A stretch of 64,000 bases of DNA from Colwellia polaris. Lineage in GTDB: Bacteria; Pseudomonadota; Gammaproteobacteria; Enterobacterales; Alteromonadaceae. How positions within the stretch are numbered: position 1 is the stretch's first letter; every line of letters starts with the position of its first letter. Positions 17,094 to 26,462 of this stretch are shown one piece after another. The notes under the pieces are model-generated. The model worked only from the letters and a program-made list of their open reading frames with translations. It did not search any database and was not told where the DNA came from. The position numbers and the translations under genes are program-made. Where the stretch lies: assembly GCF_002104515.1 (NCBI RefSeq), contig NZ_NBOE01000002.1:1-64000 (forward strand). Direction: 5' to 3'.

Positions 17094-17225
17094 GAAGGTA
17101 AAACTGGGAATGTGGTGAAAATCCACAACTGTGCCCGCAACTGTAAGTAGCGCATATATTTATCTCTAAGTCATAACGTTATTGACTAAAGTAGGGTGAG
17201 TGCTAAAAGTCAGGATACCAGGGGA
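17094..17225 (+). promoter_or_regulatory. Cobalamin riboswitch upstream of cobT
   Basis: The conserved B12-box core is visible: AAGGTA..CTGGGAA, GGTGAAAATCCACAACTG, then CCCGCAACTGTAAGTAG, and at the 3' side AGTCAGGATACC. Together these are the diagnostic blocks of the cobalamin riboswitch. About 180 bases separate the aptamer from the cobT start. A TCGAG/CTCGA hairpin just after it (around 17249-17265) could be part of the expression platform. Binding of adenosylcobalamin should repress the cob operon. Confidence 0.93.
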
Positions 17226-17405
17226 AATATAGATATTAATTACCACGTCGAGCGGGTTACTCGAGCATTGGAATTTTATTTTTACATTGAAAGCTATGCC
17301 ATCAATGGTAAGATATCTCTCCCTTAAGCCTCTAAACTCATCAACGTTATTCATAACTTGTCAGCCTATATATTTTATAGGCTTGGCCATTGTTAGGTGT
17401 TGAAA

Positions 17406-18470
17406 ATGTTTAATATTCAAGCGGTTAATTACGAACACTCAAATAAAATTCAAGCCATAATTGACGGTAAAACTAAGCCGCTAGGCGCATTAGGCGATCT
17501 CGAACTTTTAGCTAAGCAAATAGCTAATATTCAGTTAACAACCGCTGCCTTTGACCCTAGTAAAAACATGGCATGTAAGCTCAAAATTAACGTTCCGCAC
17601 TTAACTGTTTTTGCTGGCGATCATGGTGTTGCGAGCGAAGGTGTATCTATAGCACCAAGTGAAGTTACAAGCCAAATGGTGGCAAATTTTGCCCGAGGTG
17701 GCGCAGCCATTAATGTATTTAGTCAACAACTAGGTTGGCAGCTTAGTATTGTTGATGCAGGCATTTTACAGCCGATTTCATCTGCAGCAGTTATAGAACA
17801 ACGCTTAGGCAATATCACCCAGGCGATTAATCAGCAAGAGGCGATGACTCAAACGCAAGTTGATCAAGGTTTTGTAATTGCTAAAAAACACATAGCAGCA
17901 CTTCAAAAAACAGGAAGTAATGTTGTTGCTTTTGGTGAAATGGGCATTGGTAATACCACGATTGCTTCCGCGATAATGGCGGCAATTATGGCTATTCCTG
18001 CCAGTGAAGCTGTCGGGCGTGGTACCGGTGTTTCTGATGAAATAGTACTGAAGAAACAACAAGTGGTTGAACAAGCGCTTGCGCTTCATCAAGATAAACT
18101 CACTAATGCTGAAGCTATTTTGCGCTGTTTAGGCGGTTTTGAAGTGGTGCAAATTACCGCTGCAATGTTAGCCGCGGCAGAAAATAAAATGTTAATTGTG
18201 GTTGATGGTTTTATTTGCACAGCGGCGGCAATGTTAGCAATTAAATATAATGCCAAAGTAAAAGACTATATGGTTTTCGCTCACTGTTCAGGTGAGCAAG
18301 GTCACGAAAAAATGCTGCAATGGTTACAAGTGAAACCGCTACTAAATTTAGGGTTACGGTTGGGCGAAGGTACGGGAGCAGCTTTAGCATTACCTTTAAT
18401 TCAAGCCGCAGTGGCTTTTTATAATGATATGGCAAGCTTTGCTGATGCAGAGGTTACTGATGTTACCTGA
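17406..18470 (+). CDS. cobT: Nicotinate-nucleotide--dimethylbenzimidazole phosphoribosyltransferase
   Basis: Transfers phosphoribose from nicotinate mononucleotide to the lower-ligand base, giving alpha-ribazole phosphate for cobalamin assembly. The 354-residue length fits the family. Motifs seen include KTKPLGALGDLE near the N-terminus, VFAGDHGVASEGVS, the FGEMGIGNTTIA segment and HCSGEQGH with LGLRLGEGTGAAL near the C-terminus, which carries the catalytic Glu. The ATG at 17406 follows AGGTG by 6 bases; a GTG at 17397 in frame is less likely. It is the first gene of the riboswitch-controlled cob operon and its end overlaps cobS by 11 bases, so translation is probably coupled. Confidence 0.95.
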   Translation: MFNIQAVNYEHSNKIQAIIDGKTKPLGALGDLELLAKQIANIQLTTAAFDPSKNMACKLKINVPHLTVFAGDHGVASEGVSIAPSEVTSQMVANFARGGAAINVFSQQLGWQLSIVDAGILQPISSAAVIEQRLGNITQAINQQEAMTQTQVDQGFVIAKKHIAALQKTGSNVVAFGEMGIGNTTIASAIMAAIMAIPASEAVGRGTGVSDEIVLKKQQVVEQALALHQDKLTNAEAILRCLGGFEVVQITAAMLAAAENKMLIVVDGFICTAAAMLAIKYNAKVKDYMVFAHCSGEQGHEKMLQWLQVKPLLNLGLRLGEGTGAALALPLIQAAVAFYNDMASFADAEVTDVT

Positions 18471-19314
18471 GTCAGAGCATGTACCATTAAAAACAACCAA
18501 ACGAGACTTGCTTGCGCAGCAATGGCAGTTATTCTTATTGGCTGTCAGTTTTTTCACTCGAATCCCAGTTAACATGAAGGTTGATGTAACCGCGAATATG
18601 TTAAATGAAGCAAGTCGTTATTTTGCTTTAGTCGGCGTACTCATAGGAATAGGCTCAGCGCTAAGTTTTTATTTAAGTGTTTTGTATTTCCCTATTGAGT
18701 TAGCTTTGTTAATTGCCATGGCAACGAGTGTGCTTTTAACCGGAGCCTTTCATGAAGATGGTTGGGCCGATGTTTGGGATGGTTTCGGCGGTGGCTGGAC
18801 CGTTGAGAATAAACTTAATATTATGAAAGATAGTCGCTTAGGCACTTATGGCGCAGCAGCATTGTTTTTTATTTTAATGATTAAATATCAAGCGCTGTTG
18901 GCGTTAATTCAACAAAATATGGTGCATGTTAACTTGATAAACGATGGGTTGAGCGTGTTGTCTATTTTAGTTTTAGGACATTGTTTAAGCCGAGTGCTTG
19001 CGACCAGCTTAATTGCCGATATGCCGTATGTAACTGAAGATGCCACTTCAAAAGTAAAGCCTTTAGCACAAGCATTATCAAACAATAGTTATTTAACGTT
19101 ACTCGCTACTGGTATAGTGATCCTGTTTATAACTTTATCTTTTAGTGTTATTTGGCTGTTAGTGGTTATTTTGTTATTAACGCGATGGTGTTTAAAACGC
19201 TGGTTTATACGGCAGTTAGGTGGTTATACCGGCGACTGTTTAGGCGCTGCGCAACAGTTTTCAGAAGTGGTTATTTATATCTCACTACTTACCCTGACAT
19301 CGGCGGGCGTATGA
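18460..19314 (+). CDS. cobS: Adenosylcobinamide-GDP ribazoletransferase (cobalamin synthase)
   Basis: An integral membrane enzyme that joins adenosylcobinamide-GDP to alpha-ribazole (phosphate). The sequence has the family's FFTRIPV near the N-terminus, the acidic GAFHEDGWADVWDGFGGG motif (about residue 95) followed by MKDSRLGTYG, and several hydrophobic helices. GGYTGDCLGAAQQ near the end is also diagnostic. The start at 18460 is chosen because AGAGG lies 6 bases before this ATG. An upstream in-frame start at 18424 would overlap cobT by 47 bases. The TGA stop overlaps the next ATG (ATGA). Confidence 0.95.
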   Translation: MLPESEHVPLKTTKRDLLAQQWQLFLLAVSFFTRIPVNMKVDVTANMLNEASRYFALVGVLIGIGSALSFYLSVLYFPIELALLIAMATSVLLTGAFHEDGWADVWDGFGGGWTVENKLNIMKDSRLGTYGAAALFFILMIKYQALLALIQQNMVHVNLINDGLSVLSILVLGHCLSRVLATSLIADMPYVTEDATSKVKPLAQALSNNSYLTLLATGIVILFITLSFSVIWLLVVILLLTRWCLKRWFIRQLGGYTGDCLGAAQQFSEVVIYISLLTLTSAGV

Positions 19315-19979
19315 CTGAAATGGTGAAACATAACATTCAGTTAATTCTAGGCGGCGCACGTTCAGGTAAAAGCGCATTAGCCGAGCAATATGCGCTGTCG
19401 TCAACGCTGCCAGTAACTTATATTGCGACCGCACAAGCGCTAGATGCTGAAATGGCGCAAAGAATTGCGCAGCATCAAGCAGAGCGTCCAGCGCATTGGC
19501 GATTAATAGAAGCTCCTTTGCAATTAAGTGCGACTATTGAATCGATTATCTTTGAAGCTTCATTAAATAAATCATCAGGTGTTTGTATTTTAGTTGATTG
19601 CTTAACTCTGTGGCTAAGTAACAGTTTATGTCAGTCGAATTCAAGTCCTAATAGCAATAATAAAGCAAGCCAAGACAGTGGTAATATTGATTACTGGCAG
19701 CAAGAAAAACAGCAATTTCTTAGGTTGTTAAATAGCCTTCAAGATTTAAGTATCGAGGGGGGAAACCGCCAGGCATTCGCGATTGAAATTATTTTAGTCA
19801 GTAATGAAGTGGGGCACGGCATAGTGCCAATGGGGCAATTGTCGCGCCAATTTGTCGATCAGGCAGGGTGGTTGCATCAAGCGATTGCTAAAGTTGCTGA
19901 TCAAGTCGAATTTGTTATGGCAGGCTTGCCACTAACATTAAAGCCCTCACAAAATATTAATCAAAAGGCAGCACTTTGA
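19311..19979 (+). CDS. cobU: Adenosylcobinamide kinase / adenosylcobinamide-phosphate guanylyltransferase
   Basis: A bifunctional enzyme that phosphorylates adenosylcobinamide and then transfers GMP to it. The P-loop GGARSGKS lies at about residues 12-19 and the conserved [12 protein letters not shown] near residue 165, with [11 protein letters not shown] between. The length of 222 residues is somewhat long because of a Ser/Asn-rich insertion near residues 105-120. The ATG at 19311 overlaps the cobS stop as ATGA; the frame stays open upstream but that part is antifamily sequence. The TGA stop overlaps the cobQ start. Confidence 0.93.
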   Translation: MTEMVKHNIQLILGGARSGKSALAEQYALSSTLPVTYIATAQALDAEMAQRIAQHQAERPAHWRLIEAPLQLSATIESIIFEASLNKSSGVCILVDCLTLWLSNSLCQSNSSPNSNNKASQDSGNIDYWQQEKQQFLRLLNSLQDLSIEGGNRQAFAIEIILVSNEVGHGIVPMGQLSRQFVDQAGWLHQAIAKVADQVEFVMAGLPLTLKPSQNINQKAAL

Positions 19980-21472
19980 AAACATTAATGGTACAAGGTA
20001 CTACGTCTGATGCAGGTAAAAGCACTGTAGTTGCAGGGCTTTGCCGAGTATTAGTTAACGCAGGTGTTAATGTTGCGCCATTTAAGCCGCAGAATATGGC
20101 ACTAAATAGTGCCGTTACTAAAGACGGTGGTGAAATTGGTCGTGCACAAGCTTTACAAGCCATAGCGGCAAAAGTTGAAGCGCGCATTGATTTTAACCCT
20201 ATTTTATTAAAGCCCAATAGTGATACTGGCGCGCAAGTTATTGTGCACGGTAAAGCGCTTTCTAATATGGAAGCTGGTAAATATCACGACTACAAAAAAG
20301 TAGCGATGCAAGCTGTGCTAACGTCTCATCACAGGTTAGCGCTTGAACACGAGGTACTGATTGTAGAAGGCGCCGGTAGTCCTGCTGAAATTAATCTTCG
20401 AGCTAACGATATAGCCAATATGGGCTATGCCGAAGCGGTTGATTGCCCAGTTATTTTAGTCGCTGATATTGATCGCGGTGGTGTTTTTGCACATTTGGTG
20501 GGAACGCTAGCGTTATTGTCAAAGTCAGAGCAAGCACGTGTAAAAGGGTTTGTTATTAACCGTTTTCGCGGTGACATAAAACTACTGGAGTCTGGGTTAG
20601 ACTGGCTAGAAGAGCGCACAGGTAAGCCCGTGTTGGGTGTTTTACCTTACTTGCATGACCTAGCATTAGACGCTGAAGATGCCGTAGCACTTGATAATAA
20701 AGTGACACAACCGCAAGTAAATATTTTTGTACCTTTGTTACCGCATATGAGTAACCATACCGATTTTGACCCGCTGCGATTGCAAGCCAATATTAATTTA
20801 CAATACATAAAAATGGGCGAGTCGTTGCAAGGCGCTGATCTCATTATTTTACCCGGTAGTAAAAATGTTAGCGCTGACTTAATGTTTTTAAAGCAACAAG
20901 GCTGGCAGCAAGAGATAGAGCAGCACTTACGCTATGGCGGAAAAGTGATGGGTATTTGCGGTGGTTATCAAATGTTGGGTAAAAAAATATTTGATCCTGA
21001 GCATATTGAGTCTCATGTTGAGCAAATATCAGGTTTGGGTTTGTTAGATTTTACAACTAAGCTCACGGCAAAGAAAACCTTAAGCCAAGTGTGTGCAACC
21101 ATAACACTTAATAACGAAACCTGTCAGTTAACGGGTTATGAAATACATTGTGGTGTTTCAAGTGGCTCAGCGTTAAGTAAGCCATTACTTAAGATTCAAG
21201 CTCAATCAAACGCTAAAGAGCAGCATGCTATTGCCGATGGCTGTATTTCAAATGACGGGCAAATAATTGCGACCTATCTACATGGTTTTTTCGATTGTCC
21301 AGAGCCTACAAAGTTAGTGCTTAATTGGTTGGGTATTAAAGACTTTAAAGCATCTATTATTGATATTACTCAGCATAGAGAAATACAACTAGAGCGCTTA
21401 GCTAAGGTTTGTAATGAACATCTTAATATGGCTGAAATTAAACGGATTATTGCTCAAGGGAAAACCACTTAA
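19976..21472 (+). CDS. cobQ: Cobyric acid synthase
   Basis: An amidotransferase that amidates four side chains of adenosylcobyrinic acid a,c-diamide using glutamine. The N-terminal dethiobiotin-synthase-like domain shows [10 protein letters not shown] (P-loop-like) and KPQNMALNS, and a C-terminal class I glutaminase domain shows [10 protein letters not shown] with the catalytic Cys. The 498-residue length is normal. The TTG at 19976 overlaps the cobU TGA and has AAAGG about 8 bases upstream; an ATG at 19988 is the alternative. It is the last gene of the operon. A cobQ in an otherwise nucleotide-loop/salvage cluster suggests that earlier corrinoid genes may exist elsewhere in the genome, or that intermediates are imported. 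Confidence 0.95.
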   Translation: MKTLMVQGTTSDAGKSTVVAGLCRVLVNAGVNVAPFKPQNMALNSAVTKDGGEIGRAQALQAIAAKVEARIDFNPILLKPNSDTGAQVIVHGKALSNMEAGKYHDYKKVAMQAVLTSHHRLALEHEVLIVEGAGSPAEINLRANDIANMGYAEAVDCPVILVADIDRGGVFAHLVGTLALLSKSEQARVKGFVINRFRGDIKLLESGLDWLEERTGKPVLGVLPYLHDLALDAEDAVALDNKVTQPQVNIFVPLLPHMSNHTDFDPLRLQANINLQYIKMGESLQGADLIILPGSKNVSADLMFLKQQGWQQEIEQHLRYGGKVMGICGGYQMLGKKIFDPEHIESHVEQISGLGLLDFTTKLTAKKTLSQVCATITLNNETCQLTGYEIHCGVSSGSALSKPLLKIQAQSNAKEQHAIADGCISNDGQIIATYLHGFFDCPEPTKLVLNWLGIKDFKASIIDITQHREIQLERLAKVCNEHLNMAEIKRIIAQGKTT

Positions 21473-21528
21473 TTACGTTGCCTAACGCCAAAGCGTGCCT
21501 TGAAATGAACTGTTAAATTAAGAAATAA

Positions 21529-21554
21529 AAAAACCGCTAAACAGCGGTTTTTTA
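21529..21554. terminator. Terminator between convergent cob and btuB operons
   Basis: AAAAACCGCT / AGCGGTTTTT stem with a short AAAC loop, flanked by A-runs on the left and T-runs on the right. It should end both the cob operon on the plus strand and the btuB-lipoprotein operon on the minus strand. Confidence 0.88.
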
Positions 21555-21582
21555 TTGGCAAAGTTATTGTAAATCGTATTTG

Positions 21583-23064
21583 TTATTCGATAAACGCAAT
21601 TGCCGTTGGGTTTAATTCCGTTGCAAATCTAGGTAGCTCATTTACGTCTGTTTCAGTATTTACAACGTCAACACCTGGATTAGCAGGGTTGCTAACACTG
21701 ATCCAAAGAAAGTTCGCTGCATCTAAGCTAATATGGCTAATTTGCTCAGTGCCGGTTTCAGCTACGGCAGTATCAGCAATAACACCTGTCGTAGGGTTAA
21801 AGCTATAAACTGTAGAAAGTACGCGGTATGGCGAGAAAAAAGTTTCTTCAGCAACTAAGTAGCCTTTTGTTGCTGAAACGATAGCACTTGAGCCAATAAA
21901 TGCGCTAGTGTTCTCAGCAATATCATCAGCCGTTAACACGGTACGTAAGCTGTAATCACTTGCCGTTATTGCTTCAACTCGGCTTAACGTTAAGTCAGTA
22001 TCGCTGTAAGAATTACGTGTAGTAACATAAACAACACCGTCTTTACTAACAATACTGTTACCTAGTGGATTTACACCAACTAAAGGAATACCCATAACAG
22101 TGTCATCAGCATTAGCGTTGGTTTCTATTTCTAGATCAGTTTCAGTGTCAAAAACAGCAATGTAAGCGGTATTTGGCGAGTAAGCGTCGTTCAAACGTTG
22201 TAAGGTAATAAAGAGCTTACCATCAACAATTGTGCCGGCTGAAGGGTTTGGCGTGCCGTTACTGTTGTCTTCTGCAATATAAGAATCAAGATCTAATTCG
22301 CCAATTTTAAAATCATCAGCGTTAGTTGCTTGTGGGTTTACAATCCATACTTTACTTGAGCCATAGCGTAAAATGTAAGCTTTAGTGTCGCTTAGCGAAA
22401 CAATATCGTAAGGGTTACGTGAAGTTGAATCGCCAGTGTCTTGCGTAGTGTAGCTCCAAACTTCAGTATCAAGTGCATCGGCATTGTATTTTGCAATTGT
22501 GTCAATGAAGAAACGACCGATATGAAAAACGTCTTTGTTGTAACTACGAACAGTGTAATCTGAGCCATCTTTAATATAGTAACCTTTAGTTACTACTTCA
22601 GTTTCAGGATCTAATGTAACAACTTCTGAGCCTGAATAATCAGGTGCAACTGTTTGTACAACGGCAAACGAAGGAGTGTCTTTAACATCACCTACGGTTA
22701 CTTGAATACTCAATTCACCGGTCAGGTTTTTACTGCTGTCATCTGTGGCAATAATCGTTACTGAGAAAGGCCCAACATCGCCATTTTCGAAATCTGGCGC
22801 TGATACAAAGCTAAGTTCACCTGCTTGTGTAATGGTAAATAAAGCACTTGAGCTACCAGCTAGCGATAATGTAATAGCATCGCCATCGCCATCAGTAGCA
22901 TTATAACTGCTAACCAACGTTGTGTTTTCTTCAACAACAGGGCTAGTATCGCCTGTTACAAGTGGCGCATTATTGCTGCCTGAACCGCCACCACAGCCAG
23001 CAAGTATTGTTGTACCTATGGCTAAACTTAGTGGCAACATTTGTCTCTTAAAAGTTGTTAACAT
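21583..23064 (-). CDS. Surface lipoprotein with apparent beta-propeller, co-regulated with btuB
   Basis: A 493-residue lipoprotein. The signal peptide ends in the lipobox LAGC (Cys near residue 23), followed by Gly/Ser/Asn linker. Residues about 30-130 look like a cadherin/Ig-type domain (ATDGDGDAITLSLAG, APDFENGDVGPFSVTIIATDDSS). The remainder is a series of strand-rich repeats such as NPYDIVSLSDTKAYILRYGSSKVWIVNP that look like YncE/DUF5074-type propeller blades. The ATG directly follows the btuB stop, so both genes share the cobalamin riboswitch. In Bacteroidetes, BtuG is a propeller lipoprotein that captures B12 for BtuB; a comparable role here is inferred from context and fold impression only. 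Confidence 0.75.
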   Translation of the reverse strand: MLTTFKRQMLPLSLAIGTTILAGCGGGSGSNNAPLVTGDTSPVVEENTTLVSSYNATDGDGDAITLSLAGSSSALFTITQAGELSFVSAPDFENGDVGPFSVTIIATDDSSKNLTGELSIQVTVGDVKDTPSFAVVQTVAPDYSGSEVVTLDPETEVVTKGYYIKDGSDYTVRSYNKDVFHIGRFFIDTIAKYNADALDTEVWSYTTQDTGDSTSRNPYDIVSLSDTKAYILRYGSSKVWIVNPQATNADDFKIGELDLDSYIAEDNSNGTPNPSAGTIVDGKLFITLQRLNDAYSPNTAYIAVFDTETDLEIETNANADDTVMGIPLVGVNPLGNSIVSKDGVVYVTTRNSYSDTDLTLSRVEAITASDYSLRTVLTADDIAENTSAFIGSSAIVSATKGYLVAEETFFSPYRVLSTVYSFNPTTGVIADTAVAETGTEQISHISLDAANFLWISVSNPANPGVDVVNTETDVNELPRFATELNPTAIAFIE

Positions 23065-25062
23065 TTATAATCCCTCGATTGTGTATTTAATTTGGAAGCT
23101 ACGACCTTGTGATGCTCTATTCGCAAGGTCTTGATATTTATCATTGAATAAATTGTTGGCACTGAAAGTCACGCGATGATTACCTTCTTTCCAATAAACC
23201 ATTAGATCAGACACTGTGCGGTCGGCCGGGTTACCATTACCTAAGTGACTATCGTCATTTTGAAATCTGTTAATAAGGTTGAAGTACAAGTCTTTGTCTA
23301 AGCTAGTTTTAAATGACAATTGCCATGCTTTATTAACTTGATATTTTAGCGAGGCACTGTATTGCTGATGGTAAATGCCCGGTAACTTATTCTGATCAAA
23401 AGCGACAAATTCAGATTGCATTTCACTGTCAATTAAATTCACTTGAAAAGATAAAGACAGCGGGGCAAATAATTGATAATTCAGTTGTGCTTCAAAGCCC
23501 ATTAATTCAGCGTCGCTAACATTTCTATAACTACCAACATTACTTGAATTAAAAATGGCAACAATAGAGTTTTCTAATGTTTGATGATAAACCGAAGAAG
23601 ATATAGATAAGGTTTTATGTTGATATTGCCCACCAAGTGAGAACGTAACCGCTTCTTCAGGTAGTAAATCATCATTGCCTTTAAAAGAGCCACGATCACC
23701 AAAAAGCTCATATAGAGTTGGCGTTCGTACTCCGTCACTAACATTAGCGGTAATTTTAAAACGCTCTTGTTTAACGCTTACACCTAATTCGGTGGTTAAA
23801 TAATTTTCATCATTTTTCAACTTCTCGGCGTCAGGTTGATTAAGAGCAGAATTTACGTTTTTCTCATGTAGATTACTGATCAAAACATAGGCTTCTAATG
23901 GTAATGAAATGGGTTGCCACTCCAAGCGAGAGCCGACGTTGGTTTGTTGTTGCTCTGCTGAAATATCACATGAGCCAATACCATTACATTGAGTGGGTTG
24001 GCCGTTATGTTGGCTAATAGATGTAAAGTCTTGTTTATTGAAGCTAATAAAGGGCGTTAAGTTAAAGTTTTGCCAAGTCAGTAAAGGTTTTAATCCTACA
24101 TGGTATTTTTTAGTTTCGTAATCACTGATATCGAACATAACAGAATCAGGGCTTGAAATATAACGCTCGTTTTTGTCTTCAGCATAAGCTTCTAATTCGA
24201 TTGAATCTAACCAAGATAAGTTACTTAACCAATGATGCTGATAACTGTAGCGAGTGCTGTCTGAGCTTAATTCTGAACTGTTTTCTGGAGAATTATTACG
24301 GTAGTTAGGCAGCGATTTGTCTTGCTCATTATATTGTATATTCAATCTAATTTGATGCTGGCCTAGTTGAATAATGTCATTAATGAAAAATGTTTTTTTA
24401 GTAAACTCATTATTTCTTAATGCTTGCTCTGCTGATTTTGTGCTGTCTTCAAAGCTTTGTGGTACCAGAAAATCGTAGTCATTATCACTATTTATATAAT
24501 GGCCACCAAATGAAAGGCTTTGAGTCTTAAATACTTTATTAAATAATAGGTTAGCTTCGCTATAACCAAATGAGCCTGTGGCAAGGGTTAATTTAGCCGT
24601 GTCTTGAGTTGGGCTATAAGTGTTAATACGAATAACGCCACCAATGGGAGTTGCGCCGGTGCCAATCGCTTGGTTTTTACTAATTTCAATACTTTGAATT
24701 TGCTCGGTTGGTATTTGGTTTAAGTCAAAACCACCGAATTGACTGTCGTTAATTAATTGGCCGTCGATATAAAGTTGTATTTGCTTACTGCTTGAGCCAC
24801 GAATAGAGACAGATACAGGATTGCCAATGCCACTTATTTGACGAATTTGAATGCCATTAACTGTTTGTAAAATATCGGCAAGTGTTTGCGATGAATGAAC
24901 GAAACTTTCTCGTTGTAAAACTTGATAATTGGGGGAATTGAAACTCAGTTCGTTCACCACTTCAATAACTTCAAGATCTTGATCTAAAGCTGTTTCTACT
25001 TGTGCAAAAACCGGTGATGCCACAAAGGTAGTTATAAATAAATATCGTAAACGAGAGAACAT
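23065..25062 (-). CDS. btuB: TonB-dependent cobalamin receptor
   Basis: A 665-residue outer-membrane receptor. A signal peptide ending SPVFA is followed by a TonB-box-like IEVV segment, then the plug domain (ADILQTVNGIQIRQISGIGNPVSVSIRG, YIDGQLINDSQFGG, QIQSIEISKN, GGVIRI) and a 22-strand barrel that ends FQIKYTIEGL. The ATG at 25062 is chosen because GAGGTG lies 6 bases before it and the signal peptide follows at once. Reading further upstream would run into the riboswitch region. The cobalamin riboswitch in its leader supports cobalamin as the substrate. It heads an operon with the lipoprotein gene and no BtuCDF. Confidence 0.92.
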   Translation of the reverse strand: MFSRLRYLFITTFVASPVFAQVETALDQDLEVIEVVNELSFNSPNYQVLQRESFVHSSQTLADILQTVNGIQIRQISGIGNPVSVSIRGSSSKQIQLYIDGQLINDSQFGGFDLNQIPTEQIQSIEISKNQAIGTGATPIGGVIRINTYSPTQDTAKLTLATGSFGYSEANLLFNKVFKTQSLSFGGHYINSDNDYDFLVPQSFEDSTKSAEQALRNNEFTKKTFFINDIIQLGQHQIRLNIQYNEQDKSLPNYRNNSPENSSELSSDSTRYSYQHHWLSNLSWLDSIELEAYAEDKNERYISSPDSVMFDISDYETKKYHVGLKPLLTWQNFNLTPFISFNKQDFTSISQHNGQPTQCNGIGSCDISAEQQQTNVGSRLEWQPISLPLEAYVLISNLHEKNVNSALNQPDAEKLKNDENYLTTELGVSVKQERFKITANVSDGVRTPTLYELFGDRGSFKGNDDLLPEEAVTFSLGGQYQHKTLSISSSVYHQTLENSIVAIFNSSNVGSYRNVSDAELMGFEAQLNYQLFAPLSLSFQVNLIDSEMQSEFVAFDQNKLPGIYHQQYSASLKYQVNKAWQLSFKTSLDKDLYFNLINRFQNDDSHLGNGNPADRTVSDLMVYWKEGNHRVTFSANNLFNDKYQDLANRASQGRSFQIKYTIEGL

Positions 25063-25179
25063 GAACACCTCAAAAGTTTTTGAGGGGCGTACGGAAGGCA
25101 ACAGACAATTTAGCAAAACTGTTGCTAATGTCGATATATTTCCGAAGCGCCCACCGCACTGCAAATAATTCTATGTTGT

Positions 25180-25325
25180 TTAGGCCGGTCTCCGGGCTTA
25201 ACTTTGCAAAGCAAAGTATTACCGTTGCGGGGGCAGCGTTAGAATTATGCATAAAACATGTCACTAACTTCCCGATTATCTCTTTATTTTTAACGTTGTT
25301 AACGTATAAATATCGAGCACCTAAG
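25180..25325 (-). promoter_or_regulatory. Cobalamin riboswitch upstream of btuB
   Basis: Read on the minus strand, the region begins TTAGGTGCTCG. It contains ATCGGGAAG and the strongly conserved GCTGCCCCCGCAACGGTAA, and ends AAGCCCGGAGACCGGCC. This is the classic B12-box arrangement. It lies about 120 bases before the btuB start. It is of a different subtype in detail from the aptamer at 17094, so the two are not a recent duplication. Confidence 0.93.
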
Positions 25326-25532
25326 CAATTTTGAGCGGCAATTCTGACCCCATTACTATGGCTTGTCAACTGTTAGCATTATTAATCTTAAGGCGAATTA
25401 GGTTGCCGCTTTAGTGCTTGCAGAATTTACACTTATGAGTATTTTATAGACCTTATAAATACTCTTTCTATTAATTAATGAGGTGGTAGTTAAGGAATCA
25501 ACACAATTGTAAGTGTTTTCCTTTAACTAAAT

Positions 25533-25765
25533 TAACCTGAACTCTGGATAATGGGTGTTTGATACTCAAGTGAATCAAAAGCTTAGGTGTTAAAGTAAAT
25601 GCTATAGTAAGGTGAACATCACGAATTTACACCATCAATGCTTCATTTTATGCCATTTCCAAGGCAAAACGTTGATGAATAGCGGGCTATTTATCGACGT
25701 TTTAACGCAGGTAATGGCTTAAAAGGGAGGATTGAGCAAGTACTGCTTATCCAGAATTCAGGTTA
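25533..25765 (+). mobile_element. 233-bp MITE, copy 2
   Basis: The same 233-bp element as at 15970 (opposite orientation) and 27678 (same orientation), with TAACCTGAACTCTGGATAA at its left end and a one-mismatch complement at its right. It is non-coding and sits between the btuB leader and the end of the pilin gene. Its right end is two bases from the pilin stop codon. Confidence 0.9.
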
Positions 25766-25767
25766 AA

Positions 25768-26289
25768 TTAACATCCAGAAGAAATAATATCGTATTTCGG
25801 GCCAATATTTTCTGATGCGGCTTGGGTGTATCTAAAGTAGCAATTATCATCGCTTACTTGATTATTTTCATTACTGTCATAACCAACAAAAACAAAGTTG
25901 GCGCCTTGCTCTTCAAAGATTTTTCTCCCTGAGAGTTTAAACTGTTCAGACACTTGAATTTGTTTATAAACTTCATGATTATCGATATAAGAGTGTAATA
26001 ACCTTAAATCAACACCATTAAGGTCAATCGAGCCGTTATTGTCCATATCAATATCGACTAAGTCAGGTCGTCCACTCACAGGAAATGTAACATAGCTTGG
26101 CAATTTAGACTTAATGAATATCAAACGGTTAGCTGCTTGCACGCTAACACTAAATTGAGTTAATACCGATATTTTAGCTTCTTTTGACAAACTGATGAAT
26201 TTGGGTAATACGGTGGCTGCTAAGATGCCAATTATTACAATAACAACAACTAATTCAATTAAAGTGAAACCTTTACTACTACGACTCAT
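25768..26289 (-). CDS. Type IV pilin-like protein (MSHA/pseudopilin class)
   Basis: A 173-residue prepilin. The type III signal sequence is clear: a short basic leader, SKG then FTLIELVVVIVIIGILAATVLP with Phe +1 and Glu +5, ready for cleavage and N-methylation by the prepilin peptidase. The C-terminal part holds two cysteines (near NCYFRY and the terminal SSGC), as in many pilins with a disulfide-bonded loop. A DMDNNGSIDLNG stretch resembles a calcium-binding loop. It resembles MSHA-type pilins, but none of the assembly genes is nearby. The stop is two bases from a MITE. The protein appears complete, though a tail lost to the insertion cannot be excluded. Confidence 0.8.
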   Translation of the reverse strand: MSRSSKGFTLIELVVVIVIIGILAATVLPKFISLSKEAKISVLTQFSVSVQAANRLIFIKSKLPSYVTFPVSGRPDLVDIDMDNNGSIDLNGVDLRLLHSYIDNHEVYKQIQVSEQFKLSGRKIFEEQGANFVFVGYDSNENNQVSDDNCYFRYTQAASENIGPKYDIISSGC

Positions 26290-26462
26290 TTACTACACAC
26301 CACGGATTTTTATTATTTTTATTAACGATGTTGATTGTTCGTTAGTTTTTTTAAGCCACACTTTAACGAAATATTTTAAAATAACAAGGGGTTGGTTTTA
26401 TTGAGGTTGTTCTCAGTAAGCAACTAACGCTAGCTTTGCCGTTGAAAGCCCCTGAATAATTT

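Noticed and set aside
21583-23064. Lipoprotein as a cadherin-type adhesin
   Set aside because: Only the first ~100 mature residues look like a cadherin/Ig domain. The larger C-terminal part and the riboswitch-linked position beside btuB point to substrate capture instead.
25070-25369. Small protein overlapping the btuB leader
   Set aside because: The region is a cobalamin riboswitch, and the frame is a by-product of its conserved RNA sequence.
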